Assembly (NCBI GenBank): GCA_017453085.1
Contig: JAFTKV010000206.1
Location: 1 to 7,682, forward strand
Reading direction: 5' to 3'
Source: Clostridia bacterium
GTDB lineage: Bacteria > Bacillota > Clostridia > Oscillospirales > CAG-272
DNA: 7,682 bases
Shown here: in pieces, positions 1 to 6,286 of the stretch
Layout: each line of letters begins with the position of its first letter
Numbering within the stretch: the stretch's first letter is position 1
Translations under genes and position numbers: made by a program
Notes under the pieces: model-generated
What the model saw: the letters and a program-made list of their open reading frames with translations, nothing else
Database searches by the model: none
What the model was told of the DNA's origin: nothing

Positions 1-435
1 AACAAAGTCGAAATCTACACCGACGGCGCCTGCCGAGGCAATCCCGGTCCCGGCGGCTGGGGCGCGATTCTGGTTTATAAACAAAAAGAAAAGGTCATGT
101 CCGGCGGCGAAGCCAACACCACCAACAACCGCATGGAGCTGATGGGTGCCATTACCGCCTTCGAGGCACTGAAGGAGCCCTGCGCCGTCACCTTCACCTC
201 CGATTCCAAATACGTCATCGACGGTCTGGAGAAGGGCTGGGCGGAAGGCTGGAAAAAGCGGGGCTGGAAAAAATCCGACGGCTCCCCTGCCCTCAATCCC
301 CAGCTGTGGGATCGACTGCTTGCCGCCATCGCCCCCCACGAGATCGCATTCCGTTGGGTGAAGGGGCACGCAGGTCACCCCTACAACGAGCGTTGCGACG
401 CCCTTGCCACCGCAGAGGCGGACAAGCTGAAATAA
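1..435 (+). CDS. rnhA: Ribonuclease HI, 5'-truncated by the window edge
   Basis: This cytoplasmic endonuclease cleaves the RNA strand of RNA:DNA hybrids (R-loops, primer remnants) using two metal ions. The open frame runs from base 1 to the TAA at 433-435, giving 144 visible residues. Family members are about 145-160 residues, so only the start and a few codons are missing. The four acidic catalytic residues of the family are all visible: D8 in IYTDGACRGNPGPGGWGA, E46 in NNRMELMGAI, D68 in TSDSKYVIDG and D133 in NERCDALA. The assisting histidine is H123 in WVKGHAGHPYNE. A Trp/Lys-rich segment near residues 80-91 matches the basic handle that grips the hybrid in E. coli-type enzymes. An internal ATG at 97 is not the start because it would remove catalytic D8. 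The next gene follows after 75 bases on the same strand. Promoter and start lie outside the window. Confidence 0.96.
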   Translation, partial: NKVEIYTDGACRGNPGPGGWGAILVYKQKEKVMSGGEANTTNNRMELMGAITAFEALKEPCAVTFTSDSKYVIDGLEKGWAEGWKKRGWKKSDGSPALNPQLWDRLLAAIAPHEIAFRWVKGHAGHPYNERCDALATAEADKLK

Positions 436-510
436 CCGTCTTTATCGGCGGTTGCCGTACATAGAGGCATATTTTCGCCTCTCTTCTCATACGATGAATG
501 GAGCTTTTTC
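436..510 (+). other. rnhA-glycosyltransferase gap with a small hairpin
   Basis: This 75-base gap contains a perfect 6-bp inverted repeat, AGAGGC (463-468) and GCCTCT (477-482), with an 8-base loop. It is followed by a pyrimidine stretch (TCTTCTCAT) rather than a true T-run. It could be a weak terminator for rnhA or nothing functional. I see no convincing -35/-10 pair here, so the following gene may be co-transcribed with rnhA. Confidence 0.25.
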
Positions 511-1269
511 GTGAACGGCAACCAAAACCAAACCCACCCCACACTTCTCCCCGCCTATACGCCTATCCATGCCGCCCGCTTGCTTTCCACTGCAACGGGC
601 GGCACCTTCGTTGTAACGCTGAACGCAGAGATGATTGCCCGCGCACTAACCTCTCCCCCGTTTGCCGCACTGATCCGCGCCGCAGATTATTGGGTATGCG
701 ATGGGATCGGTGCCGCAGTGCTCCTGAGAAAAGGTGCACCCGGAGCATCTCTTTCTCGCATTGCCGGCATTGATCTGGGATTTGCGACCTTGCAGCTTGC
801 CGCCCGTCGAGGGGAATCGGTTTTTCTGCTGGGCGGGAAACCCGGGGTTGCCCATCGTGCGGCCAAACGGCTGCAAATGGCGATCCCCGGTCTGCAGATC
901 GCCGGATGCGCGCACGGATATTTTACAGAAGCCGATCTCCCTGCGCTTCGGGGGACGATCCGTTGCAGCAACGCATCGATAGTGATTGTTTGTCTGGGCA
1001 GTCCCCGGCAGGAGGAATGGATCCTTCGCTGCAGACGGTATCTGCCGGCAGTACGGCTCTTTCTCCCGCTGGGCGGCAGTCTGGACGTGTGGGCAGGGCA
1101 GATCAATCGCGCGCCGCTCATTTGGCAACGCTGCGGCGTCGAGTGGCTATGGCGGCTCCTGCACCAGCCCTCCCGAATCGGCAGACTAACGACGGCCATC
1201 ACGGATCTGTGGAAAAACAAAACACCGAAAAACCGTACAATTACCGATATTTTGTTTCAAATTGAATAA
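511..1269 (+). CDS. WecG/TagA/CpsF-family glycosyltransferase (TagA-like)
   Basis: Members of this GT26 family transfer a sugar (N-acetylmannosamine in TagA, ManNAc-uronate in WecG) onto undecaprenyl-PP-GlcNAc at the inner membrane face, for wall teichoic acid or another surface glycan. The protein has 252 residues, the usual length. Visible family blocks are VVTLNAEM (T36), CDGIGA (D64), LLGGKPGVA (residues 106-114), the signature LGSPRQEEW (162-170), GGSLDVWAG (188-196) and a C-terminal EWLWRLLHQPSR segment. T36 and D64 match the position of the catalytically important Thr/Asp pair described for Thermoanaerobacter TagA. R215, R222 and R225 match the arginines of its C-terminal appendage. 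The start is GTG at 511, supported by GGAG at 500-503 with a 7-base gap; the nearby ATGs at 494 and 498 are out of frame. No transmembrane segment is visible. The acceptor and the glycan made cannot be told from this window, since no other glycan genes are present. Confidence 0.92.
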   Translation: MNGNQNQTHPTLLPAYTPIHAARLLSTATGGTFVVTLNAEMIARALTSPPFAALIRAADYWVCDGIGAAVLLRKGAPGASLSRIAGIDLGFATLQLAARRGESVFLLGGKPGVAHRAAKRLQMAIPGLQIAGCAHGYFTEADLPALRGTIRCSNASIVIVCLGSPRQEEWILRCRRYLPAVRLFLPLGGSLDVWAGQINRAPLIWQRCGVEWLWRLLHQPSRIGRLTTAITDLWKNKTPKNRTITDILFQIE

Positions 1270-1295
1270 TAGACTGTAAACTCTTTGCGTTTGAC

Positions 1296-1324
1296 TTGAC
1301 AAATCGAAGTTTTTGCGTTACAAT
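1296..1324 (+). promoter_or_regulatory. Sigma-A promoter for the zinc-ribbon/RCC1 membrane protein
   Basis: The -35 hexamer TTGACA (1296-1301) and -10 hexamer TACAAT (1319-1324) are separated by exactly 17 bases, one mismatch from full consensus. Transcription should begin near 1331, giving a leader of about 39 bases before the ATG at 1370. The -10 box overlaps codons of a longer open frame starting at TTG 1313, which argues that the upstream extension is not translated. Confidence 0.85.
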
Positions 1325-1356
1325 AAACTGAACGGATATACTCTGAATTTCCGTAT

Positions 1357-1363
1357 AGGAGAA
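1357..1363 (+). promoter_or_regulatory. Ribosome binding site that fixes the start at 1370
   Basis: AGGAGAA lies 6 bases before the ATG at 1370. It settles the start choice: the in-frame TTG at 1313 lies inside the promoter and has no comparable site. Confidence 0.85.
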
Positions 1364-1369
1364 GATAAA

Positions 1370-3946
1370 ATGAAATCATCCAAAGCACAAACCGGAACCA
1401 AGGTGAAGAAGACGAAGAGCAAGCGCGTCTCGCTCCGCTGTCCTCTTTCCATCGAACGAACCGATCTGGAATATAATTTTGACACTTCCGCCATTCAGGT
1501 CTGTATGACCGTGGAAAACATGGGCGGCGGCGGTCTTGCCAGCGACACCGTGGAATCTGCGGTGATCGTAGTTCGCCTGTTCGAGGCGGACGGCAAGATC
1601 CATCCCTGCAAGGAAAACGAATACTTTGCCAAGCTCCTCCGCTTCGGCGACGCCGGCCTGGAAAGCGGCGCACGGATCACCTTCCGTTTGCTGCCCGACT
1701 GTGACGGCGGCACCCGCGTTGAGGATGCCGAGATCTACATCAGCCGCGTGCGCTATACCGACGGCACCGTGACCGACTACGTTCGGGGCGACTTCTTTGA
1801 CCTGCCCGGCGAGGGTGTTCCCATTGCCAAGCGGTTCAAAAAGGATCCCGATGCAGCCGCTGCAGCTCTGGGCATTGGTGCATTATACGTGCCCGAAAAG
1901 CTCACCGAGATTGTTTGGCGCTGTACCTGTGGCGAATTTTCCGAGTCGGACGCTTGTCCTACCTGTCGCCGCAACAAGAGCGAGCTGTTCGCCGCACTGG
2001 ACGGATTGACTGCTTCCAAGAACAAAAAGGCTGTGGTCGCTCCCATCCCCGCACCCACTCTTGATCCTTCCGCTGACGACAATCTGCCTGCCAGCGACAA
2101 AACCGCCGAATATTCTACCGCCGCCGCCAAGGCCGCGCTGGCCGCAATGGCTGCCGAAAACGGTACGGCAGAGCCGGATAGCGATCCTGATAACGGCGAA
2201 GTCCCTCCCCCCGTCCCCGCCGTTGAGGAAAAATCCCCCGACAAGGCTCGCAACGCCCTGCTGATCGCCATTACCGCCGCTTCGGTAGTACTGCTGATCA
2301 TCGTTCTTCTGCTGATCCTGACGCTTTGCGGAAAAGAAGACTCAGACAGCACAGATACGACTACCGGTCAAACTACGGGTGATACCATCCCCGGCAATGC
2401 TGACGACGGCGCAGAAAAAATCGTCCGTACATATCTGGAGCAGAACGATTTCGTCAACGCCTTGGGCTATGCGCAAACGGCAGGCTGCGATCAGGCACTG
2501 ATCGACGAGATCTATACCGCCGCAATTCAGTATTATACCACCGCCAACCTGCTGGATAAGGCGCTGGAGTGGGCGCAAAAGACCGGTAATCAGGCGTATA
2601 TTGACGCGATCCGCACGCAACAATTCTACGCCGCCCTGAACGACGGCGACTATGTAAAGGCGCTGGCACTGGCGAAGGATCTGCCCGCCGATCAGCAGGC
2701 AGGTGCTACTGCTCAGGCAGCCGAAGCCTACATCAAAGCCCTGACCGACGAAGGCAAGTATACCGAAGCAATGGAGATCGCCCGGCAGTACAATACCGCC
2801 ACCACCCCCGCCACCATCGCCAAGAGCGCAGTGCAGGCTCTGCTGGATCAGAATCAATACGACGAAGCCATTGCGATGGCAGAGGAGTTCGAGCTTCCCG
2901 AGCTGGCTGCCTCCGCATCCGCAGCTGCCGTGGATTACTACATCGGCAAGAGCGATTACGGCAAAGCAGCGGATTACGTCAGCAGCACCGGCGATCCCGT
3001 CAAAATGCAGACGATCATGGAAAATCTCACCAATGCAGAGCTGCGTCGGCATATGCCTACCTTCTTCTCCCTGCTGACCGTTTATGGAAAGCAGACCGTC
3101 AACGCAACGTTGATCAGCGCACAGCCTCAGAAGGTAGCTTCTGTGGATTCCGACGGCAACGTTTATCTGGGCGGCAATATGATCTACTCTGCCACCTCTC
3201 TGATCACCGGCGTGGATCCCATTACCGGCGAGCCCACTTACGAGAGCGTTTACCTCCCTGCCGTTTCGGTCTCCTGCTGTGACGCCGCAGTAGTGATCCT
3301 GCTTTTGGACGGTACCGTTCGCATTGCCGACGGCTCCAACGCCTCCTACAAGCAGGAGGACCTTGCAGAATGGACCGAGATCGTCGCCATTTCTGCCGGC
3401 AACTACCATCTGCTGGGTCTGAAGGCAGATGGCACCGTAGTGGCTGCAGGAAGCAATCTGAACGGTCAGTGCGATACTGCCGAGCTGCAGAACGCCGTTT
3501 CCATCGCCGCAGGCGATAACCACAGCCTGATCCTGCACAGCGACGGCACCGTAACCGCGCTGGGCAACAATCTGGCCGGCATCTGCAACACCTCCGACTG
3601 GAGCGATATCATCGCCATTTCCGCAGGCACTCTGCACAGCATCGGTCTGAAGGCAGACGGCACCGTAGTGGTGCTGGGCAACTGCAAGATCACCGACGCC
3701 ACCGACGTGATCGCTATCTCCTCCAACGCCAACAACGCCGCCCTGCTGAAGGCAGACGGCAGCGTGATCACCGTCGCTCTCGGCGGCTCCGACGATTCCA
3801 TCGCCCAAATCAGCGATGCGCTGTGGGTAACGGTCGGCAAGCAGTTCTTCGTTGTCCTGCACAGCGACGGCACGCTGACCACGCACGGCACAGTCACTCC
3901 CGAGCTGCCCACCGCGTGGCAGACTACCGTATTCGGAACCAACTAA
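1370..3946 (+). CDS. Membrane protein: zinc ribbon, one TM helix, TPR-like repeats and seven RCC1-type propeller blades
   Basis: I recognise the domains but not a named gene. The protein has 858 residues. A Lys/Arg-rich N-terminus without a signal peptide leads into a beta-rich region (about 22-165) of unknown fold. A zinc ribbon follows with C185, C187, C196 and C199 (CxC and CPTC pairs). Residues about 205-290 are an Ala/Pro/Asp/Glu linker. One hydrophobic helix spans about 296-319, preceded by DKAR and followed by GKEDSDSTD, which predicts the N-terminus inside and the C-terminus outside the cell. Residues 348-568 hold six helical repeats of 33-36 residues. Residues 588-858 hold seven units with a recurring AISAG...LKADGTV...GN pattern, typical of RCC1 propellers. 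The likely role is an envelope-spanning scaffold or sensor with an outward-facing binding module; this is inference, and no enzymatic motif is visible. The gene has its own promoter and terminator, so it appears monocistronic. Confidence 0.88.
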   Translation: MKSSKAQTGTKVKKTKSKRVSLRCPLSIERTDLEYNFDTSAIQVCMTVENMGGGGLASDTVESAVIVVRLFEADGKIHPCKENEYFAKLLRFGDAGLESGARITFRLLPDCDGGTRVEDAEIYISRVRYTDGTVTDYVRGDFFDLPGEGVPIAKRFKKDPDAAAAALGIGALYVPEKLTEIVWRCTCGEFSESDACPTCRRNKSELFAALDGLTASKNKKAVVAPIPAPTLDPSADDNLPASDKTAEYSTAAAKAALAAMAAENGTAEPDSDPDNGEVPPPVPAVEEKSPDKARNALLIAITAASVVLLIIVLLLILTLCGKEDSDSTDTTTGQTTGDTIPGNADDGAEKIVRTYLEQNDFVNALGYAQTAGCDQALIDEIYTAAIQYYTTANLLDKALEWAQKTGNQAYIDAIRTQQFYAALNDGDYVKALALAKDLPADQQAGATAQAAEAYIKALTDEGKYTEAMEIARQYNTATTPATIAKSAVQALLDQNQYDEAIAMAEEFELPELAASASAAAVDYYIGKSDYGKAADYVSSTGDPVKMQTIMENLTNAELRRHMPTFFSLLTVYGKQTVNATLISAQPQKVASVDSDGNVYLGGNMIYSATSLITGVDPITGEPTYESVYLPAVSVSCCDAAVVILLLDGTVRIADGSNASYKQEDLAEWTEIVAISAGNYHLLGLKADGTVVAAGSNLNGQCDTAELQNAVSIAAGDNHSLILHSDGTVTALGNNLAGICNTSDWSDIIAISAGTLHSIGLKADGTVVVLGNCKITDATDVIAISSNANNAALLKADGSVITVALGGSDDSIAQISDALWVTVGKQFFVVLHSDGTLTTHGTVTPELPTAWQTTVFGTN
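2411..3060 (+). repeat. Six TPR-like helical repeats (protein level)
   Basis: Within residues 348-564 of the membrane protein, six units share the pattern of a helix, a short polar turn ending in D/K-Y/F/L, then xxA followed by a second helix. The alignable alanines are A364, A398, A431, A467, A500 and A533, giving spacings of 34, 33, 36, 33 and 33 residues, close to the 34-residue TPR period. Full TPR consensus residues are only partly kept, so a Sel1 or other alpha-solenoid variant is possible. Confidence 0.7.
3131..3943 (+). repeat. Seven RCC1-type beta-propeller units (protein level)
   Basis: Units begin near residues 588, 632, 671, 709, 747, 780 and 817, mostly 33-39 residues apart. The core units read xxAISAGxxHxxxLKADGTVxxxGN. 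Seven units would close one complete RCC1-like propeller. Some copies are close at DNA level: bases 3416-3443 and 3644-3671 agree at 27 of 28 positions, and 3531-3549 and 3855-3873 are identical over 19 bases. The first unit is longer and the most diverged. Confidence 0.8.
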
Positions 3947-3949
3947 ATC

Positions 3950-3980
3950 AAAAAGAACCCGCTTCTGCGGGTTCTTTTTT
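3950..3980. terminator. Bidirectional intrinsic terminator between convergent genes
   Basis: A near-perfect hairpin has arms AAAAGAACCCGC (3951-3962) and GCGGGTTCTTTT (3967-3978), with a TTCT tetraloop and one further A-T pair outside. It is followed by a T-run to 3980 on the plus strand. On the minus strand the run of As at 3950-3954 gives five Ts. It lies four bases after the stop of the RCC1 membrane protein and nine bases past the glnN stop, so it can end both transcripts. Confidence 0.95.
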
Positions 3981-3988
3981 GTATTGGA

Positions 3989-6046
3989 TCAATAATATAG
4001 AATATCGCCGTAGGTGGGGATGGGCCAATATTCTCTGCTAACGATAGTCTCCAGCTCGTCGGCAGGCGCACGAACGGCATCCATAGCAGGACGGATCACG
4101 TCACGGGTGTAATATGCCTTTTCCTCGCCGATGCCTGCAGACTTCAAACCCTCCAGCGCCTTCTCCAAATTCTTGGTAGCGGCGTAGAGATCGTCGGTGA
4201 GGGTGTTCACACGAACGCCGATCTCAGCTGCGGCAGAAGAGTCTGTCACGGACAGCTCGGTGGAGTAGCCAAAGCAAGCAGGGAGAATGTCACGGATCAC
4301 CATCTCGCACATGGTCTGCGCTTCGATCTTGATCTGGTTGACGTAGTTGTCGAACATCACCGCCTTGCGGCAACGAAGCTCGTCGGGGGTGAGCACGGCG
4401 TGATCGGCAAACAGCTTCACGTACTCGGGCTTATCGTATACCGAAATTGCCTCGGGGGTGGTGGCGTGGTTGGGGAGTCCGCGGCGAGCCGCTTCCTCCT
4501 GCCACTGCTTGGAGTAACCGTTGCCGTTGAAGATGATGTGATCCTTCTCCCGCTTGAACACCTCACGAATGAGCTTTCTGGCGGCAGTTTCGAAATCCTT
4601 AGCACGCTCCAGACGGTTAGCGAATTTTCTCAGCGTCTCTGCCATAATGGTGTTCAGCACCATATTGGGCTCGGAGATAGACTGAGATGCGCCCGACATA
4701 CGGAATTCGAACTTATTACCGGTGAAAGCGAAGGGAGAGGTGCGGTTGCGGTCGGTGGTATCCTTCTTTAATTCGGGAATCGCCGCAACGCCCACGTTCA
4801 TGGTGGTCTTTACGGGGGAAACGTACTTCTTGCCGTCAGCAATGGCATTGACCACGGCGGTCAGCTCGTCGCCCAGATAGACCGACAGGATAGCGGGAGG
4901 CGCCTCCAGCGCACCCAAACGGTGATCGTTGCCCGCAGTGGCGATGGACACACGGAGCAGCTCGCTGTAATCGGACACCGACTGAATAGCGGCAGCCAAA
5001 AAGAGCAGGAACTGGGTATTGTGGTAGGGATCGGAGGTGGGATTCAAGAGATTCTCCCCCTGATCGGTTGCCATAGACCAGTTGTTGTGCTTACCCGAGC
5101 CGTTGATGCCCTTAAAAGGCTTCTCGTGGAAGAGGCAGGCAAAGCCGTGCTTCTGGGCGGTGGTCTTCATCACGTCCAACGCCAGACGGTTGGTATCGTT
5201 GGAAATATTGGTGGTATCGAAGATGGGTGCCAGCTCGTGCTGACAGGGAGCCGCCTCGTTGTGCTCGGTGGTGGCGTTGATGCCCAGTCTCCACAGCTCA
5301 ATGTTGCAGTCCTCCATAAATACCTTCACCTGCGGCTTGATGGCGGCGAAATACTGATCGTCCAGCTCCTGTCCCTTGGAAGGCTTTGCACCGAACAGCG
5401 TTCTGCCGGTGTACTGGAGGTCCTTCCGCTTCATATACAGATCGTAGGGGATGAGAAAATACTCCTGCTCGGGACCTGCGGTGGTGCGGACGTAGTGAAC
5501 GTCGGTCTTGCCGCAAAGGTGGAGCAGACGAACCGCCTCTTTAGACAGCGCCTCCACAGAGCGCAAAAGGGGAATCTTCTTGTCCATAGCCTCGCCGGTG
5601 TAGGAAACGAAGCAAGCGGGGATATACAGACATTTATTCTTCACGAAAGCGTAGGAGGTGGGATCCCACACGCTGTATCCGCGGGCATTGCAAGTGCCGC
5701 GGAGTCCGCCGGAGGGGAAGCTGGAGGCATCGGGCTCACTCTGCAGGAGATTCTTGCCGGTGAACGCCTCGATGGCAGACATTCCGCCCTTGGGGAGCAG
5801 GAAGGAGTCGTGCTTTTCGGCAGTAGATGCGGTGAGGGGCTGGAACCAATGGCTGAAGTGGGTGCACCCCTTAGAGATCGCCCAATCCTTCATTGCTGCG
5901 GCAACAGTGTTAATATAGTTAGGATCCAGCGCCTCGGCATGATGGATAGTGCGCTTCATTGCGGCGTACACGTCGGCAGGAAGGCGCTCCTTCATTACCT
6001 TATCGCTGAATACAGAAGTGGCAAAAACCTCGGTAATCGTTCCCAT
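3989..6046 (-). CDS. glnN: Glutamine synthetase type III
   Basis: This enzyme makes glutamine from glutamate, ammonium and ATP in the cytoplasm. GSIII enzymes are large dodecamers found in Bacteroides, some cyanobacteria and many Clostridia. The protein is 685 residues, near the family's usual 690-730 and much longer than GSI. Visible family blocks are GPEQEYFLIP from G191 (metal-binding glutamates), NEAAPCQHELAPIFDTTN from N263 (the GSIII signature), GINGSGKHNNWSMAT from G313 (with active-site H320) and GNDHRLGALEAPPAI from G372. The N-terminal domain (about 1-150) and the long helical C-terminal extension are present. The start is ATG at 6046 because AAGGAG (6058-6053) sits 6 bases upstream; an in-frame TTG at 6076 lies in the leader hairpin and has no site. 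It has its own consensus promoter and a structured leader, and lies downstream of gdhA on the same strand. L380 in GALEAPP, where I recall Asn in relatives, is worth an alignment check. Confidence 0.97.
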   Translation of the reverse strand: MGTITEVFATSVFSDKVMKERLPADVYAAMKRTIHHAEALDPNYINTVAAAMKDWAISKGCTHFSHWFQPLTASTAEKHDSFLLPKGGMSAIEAFTGKNLLQSEPDASSFPSGGLRGTCNARGYSVWDPTSYAFVKNKCLYIPACFVSYTGEAMDKKIPLLRSVEALSKEAVRLLHLCGKTDVHYVRTTAGPEQEYFLIPYDLYMKRKDLQYTGRTLFGAKPSKGQELDDQYFAAIKPQVKVFMEDCNIELWRLGINATTEHNEAAPCQHELAPIFDTTNISNDTNRLALDVMKTTAQKHGFACLFHEKPFKGINGSGKHNNWSMATDQGENLLNPTSDPYHNTQFLLFLAAAIQSVSDYSELLRVSIATAGNDHRLGALEAPPAILSVYLGDELTAVVNAIADGKKYVSPVKTTMNVGVAAIPELKKDTTDRNRTSPFAFTGNKFEFRMSGASQSISEPNMVLNTIMAETLRKFANRLERAKDFETAARKLIREVFKREKDHIIFNGNGYSKQWQEEAARRGLPNHATTPEAISVYDKPEYVKLFADHAVLTPDELRCRKAVMFDNYVNQIKIEAQTMCEMVIRDILPACFGYSTELSVTDSSAAAEIGVRVNTLTDDLYAATKNLEKALEGLKSAGIGEEKAYYTRDVIRPAMDAVRAPADELETIVSREYWPIPTYGDILYY

Positions 6047-6052
6047 AGTTTT

Positions 6053-6058
6053 CTCCTT
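6053..6058 (-). promoter_or_regulatory. Ribosome binding site for glnN
   Basis: On the minus strand AAGGAG precedes the ATG at 6046 by 6 bases. It decides the start in favour of the protein beginning MGTITEVFATSVF over the ten-residue-longer reading from TTG 6076. Confidence 0.9.
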
Positions 6059-6061
6059 AGC

Positions 6062-6074
6062 GGCACCATGTGCC
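6062..6074 (-). promoter_or_regulatory. Small hairpin just before the glnN Shine-Dalgarno
   Basis: A perfect 5-bp inverted repeat, GGCAC and GTGCC with a 3-base loop, ends three bases before the AAGGAG. It could tune access to the ribosome binding site or pair with the loop of the upstream leader hairpin. No regulator is identifiable from the sequence. Confidence 0.4.
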
Positions 6075-6083
6075 AAGTCAATT

Positions 6084-6126
6084 AAAAATACGCAGGTCGG
6101 ATGCCATTATGCTTACCGAGTCTGCG
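6084..6126 (-). promoter_or_regulatory. Terminator-like hairpin in the glnN leader (candidate attenuator)
   Basis: In the minus-strand leader, CGCAG (6126-6122) pairs with CTGCG (6095-6091), and after a small internal loop TCGG (6119-6116) pairs with CCGA (6100-6097). This leaves a 15-base apical loop. The hairpin is followed directly by TATTTTTAAT (6090-6081). A hairpin plus U-tract between promoter and start is the layout of transcription attenuation. The large loop makes it weaker than the two clear terminators in this window, and I could not match it to a known riboswitch or ANTAR target. Confidence 0.4.
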
Positions 6127-6143
6127 GATGATCATTCAGTAGC

Positions 6144-6172
6144 ATTATATACCACAGAGCGAAATTTGTCAA
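6144..6172 (-). promoter_or_regulatory. Full-consensus sigma-A promoter for glnN
   Basis: On the minus strand TTGACA (6172-6167) and TATAAT (6149-6144) are separated by 17 bases, a perfect match to the vegetative consensus. Transcription should start near 6137, leaving a leader of about 90 bases. I see no TGTNAN7TNACA GlnR operator overlapping it. Confidence 0.93.
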
Positions 6173-6246
6173 TAGTTTCGGGGAATTTTCGAAGTGAGTT
6201 TTTCGGCAAGGGGAACGGTTTATTCATTTGTTTGTTCAAACCATGC

Positions 6247-6276
6247 AAAAAATCGGGCGGCAAGTATTTGCCGCCC
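6247..6276 (-). terminator. Intrinsic terminator of gdhA
   Basis: A perfect 9-bp GC-rich stem, GGGCGGCAA (6255-6263) and TTGCCGCCC (6268-6276), has a 4-base loop. On the minus strand it is followed by GATTTTTT (6254-6247). It lies about 80 bases past the gdhA stop and upstream of the glnN promoter, so it separates the two transcripts. On the plus strand there are only four Ts, so it is mainly a minus-strand terminator. Confidence 0.88.
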
Positions 6277-6286
6277 TTTTATAAAA

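Noticed and set aside
1313..1369. A 19-residue N-terminal extension of the RCC1 membrane protein from TTG 1313
   Set aside because: It overlaps the -10 box at 1319-1324 and lies upstream of the expected transcription start, while ATG 1370 has an ideal AGGAG site.
2342..3886. A 514-codon open frame on the minus strand inside the RCC1 membrane protein gene
   Set aside because: It lies antisense to a gene with a clear promoter, ribosome site, domain structure and terminator. Its translation is a Gly/Val/Gln-rich low-complexity sequence, a by-product of GC-rich repeated codons on the other strand.
6047..6076. A 10-residue extension of glnN from TTG 6076
   Set aside because: It runs through the leader hairpin and the Shine-Dalgarno sequence itself; ATG 6046 is correctly spaced from AAGGAG.
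4922..6085. A 387-codon open frame on the plus strand opposite glnN
   Set aside because: It is antisense to the conserved GSIII coding sequence, has no recognisable domain and no ribosome site, and its Gly/Val/Leu-rich composition is typical of antisense shadows.
6047..6180. GlnR/TnrA operator or a known glutamine riboswitch upstream of glnN
   Set aside because: No TGTNAN7TNACA match was found by eye, and the leader does not show a riboswitch or ANTAR hexaloop consensus that I can recognise.
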